Part shown: one piece after another, positions 14,180 through 25,595 of the stretch
Layout of the letters: each line of letters begins with the position of its first letter
How positions within the stretch are numbered: position 1 is the first letter of the stretch
From: Morella rubra
Lineage: Eukaryota; Streptophyta; Magnoliopsida; Fagales; Myricaceae
Reading direction: 5' to 3'
Assembly: GCA_003952965.2 (NCBI GenBank)
Contig: CM025852.1
Location: 3,690,416 to 3,754,415, forward strand
Length of the DNA: 64,000 nucleotides
Made by a program: the position numbers and the translations under genes
The notes under the pieces: generated by a model
Databases searched by the model: none
Seen by the model: only the letters and a program-made list of their open reading frames with translations
What the model was told of the DNA's origin: nothing

Positions 14180-14420
14180 AGTCTCAGAATCCCAGAACCT
14201 GAGGCCGAGTTTTGTTTATAGGTCTTAGTCCATACATAAAATAAGTAATACAAAAAGAGTGCTGTCCTTGTGGTTTGCAGTGCAAAAAAAAGCTCCATTT
14301 TAACCTTTACTAGCTGCAGAACACAATTAACGAATTTACTATAAGAATACAAAGACGAAAACATAAAACTTTCTTTTGCTACTAAATGTGCATGCATTTT
14401 GAAAACAAGCTGCACCAACT
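14180..14420. repeat. Array spacer block S, copy 2
   Basis: This is paralogous to 6830-7010 and 19395-19620 (TCTCAGAATCCCAGAACCTG and TAGGTCTTAGTCCAT). It lies between exon-8 copy B and the pseudogene copy of the membrane gene. It has no coding capacity of its own. Confidence 0.8.
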
Positions 14421-14489
14421 ACCCTACTAGCATAGAGGCTTGGACACTAAATTCTATAGGAAGAATTAACAGATTTTGACTCATTTATT

Positions 14490-15460
14490 TCAGCTAGAGT
14501 CACAAATTAAGAAGCGTATGGCAGCCGTCAAGAATAACCCCACTGAAGCCTATGAACAAGGTCATCCCTCCCTAAGAAAACACTCGGCGCTTCCACGTTT
14601 TAAGAGGGTCTGGCTTCGGTCTAATTTTGGACAGTGTGCCCAGTTAATTGTCAAAGAAGTGGACTTCTGGGTTCTACTTCATTTACTTGCGCTCTCGTCA
14701 CACCACATAAGACGTCTTCGCGGCTTTGGTCTAATGCTTGGGCTATACTTCAAAACTTGTCTCAGCCTGCCAGCCAGCAACAAGTGGCGGAACTAGGACT
14801 CAAGTTGAGGGGATGCTATCTCCAGAATTAACAGACAGATTTTGGCATTGAACATTTCTATTAGGCGAAATAACATTGTTGATATTTGATTTCAGCTAGA
14901 GTCACAAATTGAAGCGTATCCACACCCCACTCGCCTAAGGTCATCCTCCCGAAAACCCGGCGCTTCCACGTTTTAAGAGGGTTGGCTTGTCTTTTTGGAC
15001 AGTGTGGGCGGAAGACAAGACTTCTGGGTTCACTTCACACTTGACTCGCCACCCACTGTTGAGGACCTTTTATAGGACTTACTTCCAAACTTGTCTCAGC
15101 TGCAGAAGAAGCGAATTTTTTATTGCTTAAATTTTTTTTTTAATATATGCCAAAAAATTATTTTTTTAAATGATAAAAAACTTTAAAAGATAAAAATCAT
15201 TAAAAATATTTATCCCTTGCCCGGGGACCTCCGCTTGGTCATTTGAGGCGGCAAAGAGCGAGAGGAGAAAGGTTTAGTGATGACATTTGACAGGTTGAGG
15301 CCGAGGAGATTGAAGAGAGGATGACTTCTTGAAACACATATTTATATTATTTATGGATGCGTTCTTGTTGATACCATCTAGCTCCTCTTATGTCCTTTTG
15401 GAACTAACGACTGATCCTCCCTGGAGGGGCTTCTGTGTTTAATGGTGCGTTGGCCAAAAA
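14490..15460 (-). pseudogene. Small membrane-protein gene, rearranged dead copy
   Basis: The minus strand carries pieces of the gene seen intact at 10636-11166. The C-terminal part is present twice: about 14500-14770, and again, shortened and decayed, at about 14893-15105. The N-terminal part (about 15240-15440) carries GAGGCCGAGGAGATTGAAGA, GAGGATGACTTCTTGAAACA and other shared phrases, but with deletions. No long frame survives. An AT-rich stretch (15110-15220) separates the parts. Confidence 0.85.
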
Positions 15461-17250
15461 GAATAGTTCAACTAATTAAGTTGAAACCTTCCAATTACAA
15501 AAGAAAATAATGCTGGTTTTATGATCTTGGCAAGTCAACGGCAACGTTATTTGTTCTTCGCTCATTCAGAGAGTAAAACTTCCTCCTCATTTGCTCCTTC
15601 GGCATAGAGCCAATTGAGATTTCCTCTTCTAGACAATGGCAATTAGTTTGAGAATATCAAGAGATATGCAGCTTCCATTCAAGCAGCTTGGGGGCCGGGT
15701 TCTTGGCCTTTAATTTCAGAATATTAGGAGAAATGCAACTTCCCTTCATGCAGCTTGTGGGCCGGGTTCTTGAGCCTAAGATCTGTTAGATAAATGTTGG
15801 ATTACAGGAAAATTGATCTAATGTAAATTTACGCCCTCAACATCATGACCTAATAGAAAGTCCTTTTTGTGTGTTATGTTTAGTTTTCCTTCAGTCAAAA
15901 TGATTGCCCGATCAAGTTTATAGGAACAAACATATCCAGTTGACATTACGGAAAAATCAACAAATTCTTCCTTCCTCGGGAACCAATGAAGGGTTGGACC
16001 GTTGGACACTATACAGTTGACAATTCTTTAATTTCAGTCAGTAATATTGTTGGTTTAAAATGGTACACATGTGGGGAAGGTTGGATTATAATAATTAGGG
16101 TTTGAAACTTTCTATTGCAGCTTGACTTCCAAAGTATGTATTTGTACGTTTTTTTTTTTTTGGTAAAGCAATAACGTATTCAGGAGAAGCAATACATTGT
16201 ACTGTCTAGTTCTCTATATATGAATTTCGGAGAGATCCCCAACCTCGAGATCAATATACATAAATTCCAAGGTATCTTTGTAAAATTGCATACGCATGGA
16301 AAGTGCAATATTTCCCATTAAGAAAACAAGTGGAATTAGAAAGAGATCGAGAATGTTCATGTCGATACTCACAACAAGAAATTCCTGATTTGTAACGCAT
16401 GAATTTGGAAACAATACAATTAAAAATATTAGGAAAGTAGGACACAATATTAATTAGACTTAATTATTGATACAATCCCCTTAATGTTTACTTTTAACAA
16501 ATAAGTTAGTATCGAGGTACTTAACTTTGAACGAGCGGTCTCTATGGTTCAATTTTTAGATAAATAAGTTCTCCCATCCAACAAAAGTTAGTCTACTAAT
16601 TACCCAAGATGGCTTATCCAACCTAAAAAATGGACATCTTGACTCAGAATTCATGTTGATCTTCTGTTAGTTGACTAATTTTTTGTGAACAAAATGACTC
16701 ATATGTCTAAAAAATGGATCACAAGAACTGACCCAATTGTATCCCAAGAACTAATTTATTAGAAATGAATATCACATTAACTGTAATAGTAATTAAGCCT
16801 ATTAGTTATACCGGGTGATATCAAAACCCAAACAACATTGGAGAGTCAGTTCTTAAATCTAATTTTTCAAAATAAGAGTGTTGATATATGAAGGGAGTAT
16901 ATGGCATGCATGATTCAAATAGCCTTAGTGAATAGAAATTAATAAAGTGGGGGAGAGGCAATAGTGAGATGAAAAAGTGAGAGAGAGTATATATATGACC
17001 ATAATATTAAATACGAATGAAACATAGTCAAAGGAACAAGAAATAAAATTAGGTACTGCTATATTTCAGCTCATCATAGATATTTGTTAGAACATAATTC
17101 AAATAATGAGATTTACTTCTCAGTTCAATTTTAATTAAATATTATATTTGTTGAATCTACCAATTAAAGAGGAATCCGACATAATAAGTGTAATGTTTAT
17201 GAGCCAAGTTCTGAGTTTGACTTTTCCCCCAATTCATATATAAGAATTTG
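15460..17250. repeat. Array upstream block U, copy beside the dead gene
   Basis: This is paralogous to 23270-25400 over most of its length (for example GGCATGCATGATTCA with TAGCCTT..GTGAATAGAAAT near 16900 and 24900) and to 11390-12300 over the first part. A short internal repeat of GATATGCAGCTTCCATTCA-type sequence occurs at 15655-15770. No gene is seen. Confidence 0.75.
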
Positions 17251-17284
17251 TTGTGAATTAATTAATTTGTCCAACGAGTTTAAG

Positions 17285-17690
17285 TTTATTGTTGAATAGA
17301 TTATACAATCAAGAATCTTTTTTGGTTCTTTGTACTACATCACCCCTTCTTAGCTTGAGGTTTAGTATCAGAGACACAGCCTTTCTTTTGCTATCGTCAG
17401 TGTGTTTGGGTGGACGCTGCTCCAAGGATGAGGCTTGCCCTCACACTTATAAACTCCCACCAGTCCCTTCCACAACCGATGTGGGACTAACCCCAACAAT
17501 CTCCCTCTCACACATCGGGCCCTGGGTTGGGAACAGACAACCCGTTTCTCCATGGACTGTTGGGTCTGAGACTTGTTGTAAAGATAATTTGGACCTTCTC
17601 AAAAGCTAGCTCAAGAGTGAGGCTTTCCCTCACACTTATAAACTAACCACCACCCCTTCCACAACCGATGTGGGACTAACCCCAATAATT
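17285..17690. mobile_element. LTR/TRIM-like retrotransposon fragment
   Basis: The phrase ACAACCGATGTGGGACTAAC-CCCAA, preceded by CCCTCACACTTATAAACT, occurs twice (ends near 17498 and 17688). Plant LTR-type sequences often carry CCCACATCGG near one end. A possible tRNA-Met-like primer-binding stretch, TAGTATCAGAG, is at about 17364. There is no coding part and no clean duplication. I call it a degenerate LTR-element remnant inserted in the array. Confidence 0.4.
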
Positions 17691-17714
17691 TGATCATTAA
17701 ATAAATAAAAAAAG

Positions 17715-17850
17715 ACATTTTCTAGAGGCAGTAAGAAATATGTTATATTTCAAGGATAATTTTCTTACAGGATCTAGGCTTTAGGCAACCAAGCTCTCCC
17801 AGAAGCCTGGTATGCCAATTCAAAGTACCAAAATAACCAACACTTAACTG
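17715..17850. repeat. Array marker block M, copy 3
   Basis: This holds TTTCAAGGATAATTTTCTTA and AGCTCTCCCAGAAGCCTGG as in the other copies. Here the CPK3 exon-8 part that should follow has been deleted. The sequence jumps to GCGCATTATAGCAAGGCTAC near 17924, which in copies A and B lies behind the exon. Confidence 0.8.
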
Positions 17851-18133
17851 AGCCCTCCTCATTGGATCACATTAATTGCAATTCTGAGTCATCCAAAAAA
17901 GAATAGATAATCAACACTTAACGCGCATTATAGCAAGGCTACCACGTCGCGGGAAGCAAACATACAATAGTACTAGCTTGTTATCATTGAAATTATTCTG
18001 CAGTCAACACGGCTGGAGGATGCAAAACCTAATGTCCACTTGTAGTAACTAGTAACATGAATCACTGCAGATAAAATGAAGAAAAACATGAATTGTTGAG
18101 GAGGACACGATCATGATAAGGCTAACAAGCAAG

Positions 18134-19279
18134 TGAGGGTGAGAATTTTATCCAGTTTATCTCAGAAATTTTGATTCCGGTTCCAGTTTCGGTACTGGAA
18201 TCGAATCCCAAATATGAGAATTTCCGATTCCAAAATTTTGTTTTTTTAAAAAATTAATCTAGTTTCCAATGTGGGATGTATTTTAATGCTTCCTTAACGT
18301 GAATGGAAACTGTGAAGTTTTCATTGACAATGCAAGAATAAAAGGCTTAGAAAGAGAACAAAAAGACCAACAAAAAAATGAAGAATGGCTTGTGATAAAA
18401 GTCGAGAGTTTAAAAAATAGTCACTGTGTTGAAGTCTGTTCTGTATTACATACCCCAAAACTAAATAAGTTTATTCCATATATTTTGTTGTTTAATTTTT
18501 CTTGGTCTAATGGTTATATGGTATGTTGTAGTTTTTGTTAGGTTGATGTATATTCTGTAATTAGCTTTTCAACAACTTAAATATTAGGGCAACTAAAAAA
18601 ATGAAGAATGGCATGTTGTTTATGCTAAAATGCTTAGATCCTTTAGATTGTGAACATAGCTGCTTATAGTTTATTTAGATAGATTGAGTCATAATAATTT
18701 GCTGCAGGACTAGTTGATGTTAATGGTGAAGGTGGGCCGGCAATATTTGCTAAAAAGTTTAATTTGTATGCTGCAAAGTGTAATTTGTATGCTTTTTTGG
18801 TCAAGTCCTTGCGTGTTATGCTATTGCTGCAAAGTGTAATTTGTAATATGTATGTTTATTTTTTATTTTTTCTAGAAGTGTAATGAATCTGTATGCTTAA
18901 AAAGCTTGCTGCTTGCCTAGTGAATTGCATTTTTTTTTCCTTGGATGGCATGGCCGATGGAATGATTGGATACAAATGCATTTTTTTTTCCTTTGATGGA
19001 ATGATAATTATGATATATTTAAAAATAGTATTCTCTCTATCTCATGTATTGTATAACAAGGAAAAAAAAACAGCCCATTTTCCGGCCCAAAATGCTTAAA
19101 AAAGCATTTCGGGCCAAAGTAAAATATGGACTTTTAGGCCCACTAATGAAACCAGAAATTCTGGATTCCATTTCCAAAAATTCCGGTCTATTTCAAAATG
19201 AAACCAAAATGAATTTTTAGGTTCTATTGAGTACCAGAACCGGAATGGCTGGTTCCATCCATTCCAGTACTCACCCTTA
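18134..19279. mobile_element. Non-autonomous hAT-like transposon (1146 bp)
   Basis: Terminal inverted repeats are TGAGGGTGAG (left) and TAAGGGTGAGTACTGGAA (read inward from the right). The element is flanked by perfect 8-bp duplications CAAGCAAG at 18126-18133 and 19280-19287. Paralogous units at about 12960 and 14078 have the uninterrupted site CTAACAAGCAAGAAGC, so the insertion is directly demonstrated. The interior has no transposase. Its ends are rich in GGTTCCGG-like phrases common in plant hAT elements. Confidence 0.88.
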
Positions 19280-19394
19280 CAAGCAAGAAGCAAACATGAA
19301 AACGACTTATTAACACACGATTGCAGGGTGACTAGAAAACCCAATCCCAAGAGCTGCAACGAGGAATTAAGATCATAAAAGAAAACAACTTTTA

Positions 19395-19620
19395 AAGTCT
19401 CAGAATCCCAGAACCTAAGGCCGAGTTTTGTTCATAGGTCTTAGTCCATATAAAATATGTAACACAAAAAGAGTGTTGCCCTTGTGGTTTACAGTGTAAA
19501 AGAAGCTAGCCATTTAACTTTTTCTTGCTGCAGAACCCAAATTAACAAACTTACTATAAGATTAATACAAAGACCAAAAACATAAAATCTTCTTTTGCTA
19601 GCACATTGAAAAAAAGCTGC
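19395..19620. repeat. Array spacer block S, copy 3
   Basis: This is paralogous to 6830-7010 and 14180-14420, about 5.2 kb from the second copy. It precedes the Mutator-like insertion and the LTR-split membrane gene. Confidence 0.8.
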
Positions 19621-19777
19621 ACCAACTGGATAGAGATTCTCTGTAATTTGTAGTCCGAATTGGATGGTTCAATTCAGAGAGAGACATATACATGATATGC
19701 ATTGTGAGATCCACATTGCTGGGTAATTTAATACAAATAGTATTGAATGTTGTGGGACTCATGATATATCTCTTTCT

Positions 19778-21068
19778 GGGAATGGATTCCCTCCGAATGA
19801 GGAAATTTTGAAGCCTACAAAACGTAGGGTAAAGATTTTGTTCCTGCAAATCAATGGTTATTATAAATCCACCTCATTTAATGAATAGAAAGGCTAATAT
19901 GGCTTGATGGCTCGGCTTGGTGGCTCTCCAAAATTATTTTTTCCTTCTTTCTCAAGCAAGTTTCCCTTCTTTCTTTTCTTCCCCTTTTTTCTCACGATAG
20001 TTTGTCTTCATTGTTGCTTTCTCTCTCTTCTGTTCGCCGGAATCTTGCCAGAATCGAGATAAAAAGTAACTGCAACAATTTTTAAGTCAAGGGAACCTGT
20101 GACCCTTTGAAGGACTTAAATGACCAGACCTTACACCTATCCTCACTTTGTCTCATACTTTTTCTTCGTTCTTTGTTTGGTGGGGAGATAGATAGCAATC
20201 ATCGAAATTGCTGGCACTTTCTAGTTTTCTTACTTTTGTCTTGATTGATAGATGACTCAAATTTGTTTGGGAGTTTACTTAACCAACAATTTGTGGGAAA
20301 TCATAATTTATAAGATAGAGTGTGTTAGTGTTTTAAGGATTTTTCAAACCGGAAGCTTCATAGTGAAAATTATAAATCCAAACAAAGGAATAACTCTGCA
20401 CCTCTATGCCACCAACAAGGATCTGTAGAGAGGGGTTTTTTATGATGTTGTCTATGGCCGCCATTCCTCTAACCTACGACCTCAAACCTTACTGGTGCAG
20501 AGATCTACTCAGTAAAATTTTCTGGCGAACTGATGCCATGGGCTTCAAGCTTTAATCAAAGAGAGCTTTTCCCCATATTCGAAAACAAGTCCCCAAGTCC
20601 AAAACATGGCTACACAAACAATTGTCAAAGGGGTCTTCCTAATTTTTTTTCCTCCATGAGACAAAACCAAGGTTGACTTTAAATGTTGAGAAGATTTTTA
20701 GTATCCAGAATAAAAAGAGAAGTCGGAGGATGAGCGTCGAGGTTTTTAAGGGTGGTCAACTTTCATCATATCTGTCACCAGACCTAAAGCATCTTGGATC
20801 CCTCTGACTTTGACCTTCAATTGGATACTACATATCCTTGCACGAGAAAGAAGTGGAAGAAGAAAAAAAAGGGGAAAATTGCGTGAGAAAGAAGGGAAAA
20901 TGAATTTTGGGAAGATTGGAGCCGCCCAAGCTGAGCCACCAAGCCATATTAGCCATTTTACTCATTCAATGAGATGGATTTATAATAATCGTTAGATTGC
21001 CTTCTTTTAATCTTGGCCCTACCTTCTGTAGACTTCGGAATTCCCTCATTTGGAAGAAATCTGTTCCC
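19778..21068. mobile_element. Mutator-like element with long TIRs (1291 bp)
   Basis: The two ends form inverted repeats of about 160 bp (about 19778-19940 and 20915-21068). They share GGGAAYRGATTYCYTCCRAA at the tips and GGCTAATATGGCTTG further in. Flanking 9-bp repeats are TCTCTTTCT (19769-19777) and TCTCTCTCT (21069-21077), 8 of 9 identical. Long TIRs and a 9-bp duplication are typical of Mutator-like elements. No MURA-type transposase is present. The roughly 970-bp interior is not AT-rich filler and may be captured host DNA, but I do not recognise its source. Confidence 0.75.
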
Positions 21069-21216
21069 TCTCTCTCTCTCTCGGAATTGGATCATTCAAT
21101 TTAGACAACAAATTGAAGAGGTTATTGATTCGCACCAGCTATCCTACTAACTTAGAGACTTTGAACACTAAATTCCATATAGGAAGAAATACTAGAGTTT
21201 GACTTATTTATTATTG

Positions 21217-23064
21217 CTAGCTAGAGTCATAGGGAACGGTAAGGCAGCTATAAAACATAACCAAACTGAAGCCTATGATCAAGGTCATGCCTACCCAAGA
21301 CAACACTCTGCGCATCCACTTTTTAAGAGGGTCTGGCTTCCGTCTTTGGGCAATATTTGTGAAAACCGTGTGGCATGTCTCGTGAAAAACAAATAAGGGG
21401 CCTTTCTATCATTTGTGGTGTTTCTAGAAGGGAATTAGTAAGTGCTTGCTGACCTGGTCTCTTGAGGTTAATGGGGGGTTGCCTTAAGGGTATTCTTGCA
21501 TTTTTCCCGTGTATCTAGAAGAAAGAGAAGGTGCTGGAGTCTGTTGAAGGGCTGAACAAGTGAAATAAAAGAAGAGAAAAATAGAATGGGTATTCGGGGA
21601 CATACACGCAGATCTGAACTTTTTTTCTATGCACATCGTCTTTCTCCCTCAAAAGAAATATTGCTCCAAGATTTCGTTCGATTGCTTGATCTACGTCTTG
21701 ATGTGTAGTTGCTGATTTTCGTGAAAGCCCCCTTTGATGAAGATGGAGTATCCTACGAGAGTATAGATTCGATCACCGTGTTCCCCATATTGCTTCTATG
21801 AAGTTGAAGATTCAGAGGTTCTGAATATTGTTGGCTGAAGGTTTCAGCCATGGCCGTTAATTGCATAAGGTTTGTGCGGGAAGATTAAGAGTCATTCAAG
21901 ATCGTGGTTTCTACTTGGACTTAGAGGTTCTACGTCTATTTGAGATTCGATTTACTGTAAATCGGGTTTGATTCAAAGTGTTTTGATAGGCTAGGTTAGT
22001 CGCTTCAATAGATCAACTTGTAATCAATTGGAAACTAGTGGATTCGAACAGCTTACGGCCCAGAGAGTTTTTCTCCTTAAGGACGTTCCTTAGGGAGTTT
22101 CTCTTCGTAACCATTCTCGGTGTTACGTGTCTATTATTGTTCTTAATTTGTTTCGTTTATTCACTTACTAACCGAGTTTGTTCTTTGAGTTGTGAGACTA
22201 TATTCTTGAGCCTTGACAACCTTCATTCATATATTTGGTTGGTAAGTTACGAATTAAGATTCTAGTTATTGGTAAGATTGTTCAATTGATTATGTTTCAA
22301 TTGTTTTTGCGAATCTGAAAATTACTGTTTCTGCGAGTTTAAGTTTCTTCAGAGTTACTTGCAGTTTCTTCTGACTACCCTGTTTTACAGATTGTGCTTT
22401 CTGTTTTGTGCTTATTTGTATATTATTGTTTTGCTGGTCATTGTAGTATCTTGACATATTGTAAAACATTGTTATTGATTTGTTTGTCCAGAGAATAGGT
22501 TTTGAGTTTTAAAAAGAAATACTTAATTGATATATTTTTAAAAGATACCTATTCACCCCTCTTCTAGGTATATTCCACATAAGTTAGGTCTAAATTTGGT
22601 TTTTCAATATTGTTCCCAATATTTCTAAGAAGTGGACTTTTGGGTACTTCATTTACTTGCACTCTCGTCCCCATGGCAAGATAGTCTTCTCGGCTTTTAT
22701 CTAATGCTTCGCTGTACTTCAAAAAATGCTTCAGCGTGCCAATAAGGGCAACCACGTTGAGGAGGGCAGCGAAAAGCGAGAGGAGAAAGGGAATCCACCG
22801 GCGATGACATTTGACAGGTGAGGCCGAGGAGATTGAAGAGAGGATGACTCCTTGAAACACGAAATATAAGTTGGTGAGGTGAAGAGCTTTTGCTTCTAGA
22901 TTATGGATGCGTTCTTCTTGTTTCTTGATGATAGCATCTAGCTCCTGATCATTAGCATGGAGGGGTGGCCCTCGTAATTGTTCCCTGTGGACACCATTTC
23001 GTTCCCCTAAAATCATCGTTTGCAGCTCAGGGCTGAAATTTTCCTGGCCAGCTTGATTAGTCAT
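21217..23064 (-). pseudogene. Small membrane-protein gene split by a solo LTR
   Basis: This is the second paralogue of 10636-11166. The first part runs from ATG (23062-23064) down to 22607. The last part is 21352-21217, ending in TAG. Between them lies the LTR at 21358-22606 with its 5-bp target duplication. Leaving out the LTR and one duplication copy, the length is 594 bases and the frame is continuous (197 aa). The two ends share the coiled-coil and hydrophobic layout of the intact copy. The gene was therefore open until the insertion. As it stands, the frame runs into LTR sequence and gains about 15 foreign residues before a stop at 22564. It carries an extra stretch before the last hydrophobic segment compared with the 176-aa copy. 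Confidence 0.85.
21358..22606. mobile_element. Solo LTR, probably Copia-type (1249 bp)
   Basis: It starts TGTGAAAACC and ends GGTTTTTCA, the TG...CA ends of an LTR with short inverted tips. It is flanked by 5-bp duplications ATATT (21353-21357 and 22607-22611). The phrase CCTATTCACCCCTCTTCTAG near the 3' end is common in plant Copia LTRs. No internal region or second LTR is present, so it is a solo LTR left by recombination. It sits inside the coding frame of the small membrane gene. Confidence 0.88.
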
Positions 23065-23114
23065 TTCAACGTATTCTCTTACACTCTCGCTTGTAGGCAC
23101 AGACACAAACACAA

Positions 23115-25500
23115 GGACACTTGGTTCTAGGGATCAATAATATCGCTTCAAGGGTTACTCTTATATAGCCACACATACGAAAGCGATCATGATCAATTGC
23201 ATATCACACGCGGAAAAACTCTCGACAAACTCTAGAGAAAGTACCCGGAACTGGCCTGTGTCGTTAAAAAAGAATCTCAATCGAAAGGGTTCGCTACCTT
23301 CCAACAAAATAAGAAAATATTGCTGGTTTTGAGATCTTGGTAAGTCAACGGCAACGTTATTTCTTCCTCGCTCATTGAGCGAGTAAAACTTCCTCCTCAT
23401 TTGCTCCTAATTCGGCATAAAACTAATTGAAATTTCTTCTTTTACTCAATGGCCTTTAGATTGAGAATATCAAGAGATATGCAACTTCACTTCATGCAGC
23501 TTTGGGGCCGGGTTCTCGAGCCTAAGAGCTGTCAGATAAATCTTGGATTACAGGGAAACATATCTAATTTGATATAATGTAAATTTACGTCCTCAACATT
23601 ACCTAATAGAAAGTCCTTTTTGTGTGTCATGTTTAGTTGTCCCTCGGTCAAAATGCTTGCCCGATCAAGTTTATAGGAACAAACATACCCGTTGACATTA
23701 CGGATAAATCAAGTAGAAATTCTTCCTTCGTCGGGAACCAATGAAGGGTTGGACACTAAACATGCGGTTGACAATTCTTTAAATTTCCGTCAGTAATATT
23801 TTTAGTTTAAAATGGAATACATGTGGGGAAGGTAGGGTTATAAATAGGGTTTGAAACTTTCTATTGCAGCTTGACTTCCAAAGTTTGTATTTTTTTTTTT
23901 TGGTAATTAATTAAAGCAATAACGTATACATGAGGAGAAGCAATACATTAATGCATTGAGCTAGTCCTAGGGGATGTTCATTTTCATGTTTTTTTTAGGA
24001 TTCTGATGAAATTGTGAATATTTAGTGGTGTTAAAGTTGTATAAGAATGCGTGTAGAAATTGTTGAAAGGGATTGGTGTGTGTAAAAAAGTAATAAAGTG
24101 TTGTATTAAAATGCGTGTATGCATGATGTTTGGATTGTAAAAATAAAAGTATGATTCAAATCTACAAAAATAATGAAAACGAACATGACCCTAGTCTATA
24201 TATGAATTTTGGAGAGATCCCCAACTTCGAGAATATACTAAATTCGAAGGTATGTTTGCAAAATTGCAAATGCATGGAAAGTGTTTTTCCCATTAAGAAA
24301 ACAAGTGGAAAGTGAAATTAGAAAGAGAACATAATGTTCACGTCGATAGTCACAACAAGAAATTCCCTTATTTGTAACGCATGAATTTGGAAACAATAGG
24401 ATTTAAAATATTAGAAAATTAGAAGGTAATATTAATTAGGCTTAATTATCGATATACAATCCCTGTAATGTTCACTTTTAACAAAGCTCTTAAGTACAAC
24501 TTTAAAAAGGTCGGCCTATCTGGTTCAATTTATATATATATATGTTCTTTCATCTACCAAAAAATTAGTCCTTAACAAGGATTACATCTAAGATAGCTTA
24601 TCTGGCTTCGAAAATGGACATCCTGATTCAGAACTCATATTGGTCTTTCATTAATCGGCTAGTTTTTGGTGAACAAAATGACTCGTATATCTAAAAAATG
24701 GACCACATAAACAAACCTAGTTGTATATCATAGGAACTAATTTTTTTAAAAGGAATAGCACTTGCACTATAATATTAATTAACCCTATTAATTATAACCG
24801 TTAACGGGTGATATCAAAACCCAAATAATATTGGAGAACCAGTTCTAAAATCTAATTTTTCAAAATAAGAGCGTTGAGATATATATGAAGGGAGTGTATG
24901 GCATGCATGATTCATATAGCCTTCGTGAATAGAAATAAAGTGGGGAGAGATGCAATAGTTAGATGAAAAAGTGAGAGAGAATATATGACTTTAATATTAA
25001 ATACGAATGAAAAATAGTCAAAGGACCAAGAAATTGAATTAGTACTGCTCTATTTCAGGTCATATATATAGAGAGAGAGATAGCTGTTAAAAACTATTTT
25101 CTAAATTAAATCAAATTAAATTTGTTGAGTCATTGTATAAAGGAATTGTGATTCTTTTTATCAAATGGAAGTCTCTATATATTTTCTAGATGTTAAAGAA
25201 TACAATTTAAATAATAAAATCTACCTCTTCCTCACCTTAATATTTGTCAAGCCTAACTACCAATTATTGAAGAATCCAATGCGTCAAGTGTAATTTTTAA
25301 GAGCTAATTAAGTTCTGAGTTAGAATATTAGCTCTAGGCTTATCTCCAATTCAATTACAATATTCACGTGTTGAGCTATCAATTAAGATAGAGTCTACAG
25401 GTAGGGAGCTTAAGTTTTTTAGATAAGCAGTAGATTCATAATAAATAAGTTTTTTTTTTTAATCTACACGTTTAATCATTAATTTTTTAAAAAAATGACA
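23115..25500. repeat. Array upstream block U, copy beside the LTR-split gene
   Basis: This is the 5' flank of the split gene, paralogous to 11166-12300 and 15440-17250. A 222-bp MITE is inserted at 23970. Otherwise it is AT-rich with a short (TA)n run at 24530-24545. No gene is seen. Confidence 0.75.
23970..24191. mobile_element. MITE (222 bp)
   Basis: The ends are GGGGATGTTCATTTTC and, read inward from the right, GGGTCATGTTCGTTTTC. The flanks TAGTCCTA and TAGTCTAT are a near 8-bp duplication, so it may be hAT-like. The paralogous sites near 12015 and 16205 (TCTAGTTCTCTATATATG) lack it, which shows the insertion. The same ends occur at 55558 and 56747. Confidence 0.75.
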
Positions 25501-25504
25501 TTTT

Positions 25505-25595
25505 TTAGAGGCCATAAGTAATATGTTATTTTTCAAGGATCATTTTCTTATAGGAGGCTTTACGCAACCGAGCCCTCCCAGAAGCCTGGCATGCC
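25505..25595. repeat. Array marker block M, last copy
   Basis: TTTTCAAGGATCATTTTCTTA and CTCCCAGAAGCCTGGCATGC match the other M blocks. Similarity to the array stops at about 25595, so this is the right-hand edge of the duplicated region. Confidence 0.75.

Noticed and set aside
22564..23112. 182-codon frame taken as a whole gene
   Set aside because: Its start lies upstream of the ATG shared with the paralogue, and its last residues are LTR sequence; it is a broken gene, not a complete one.
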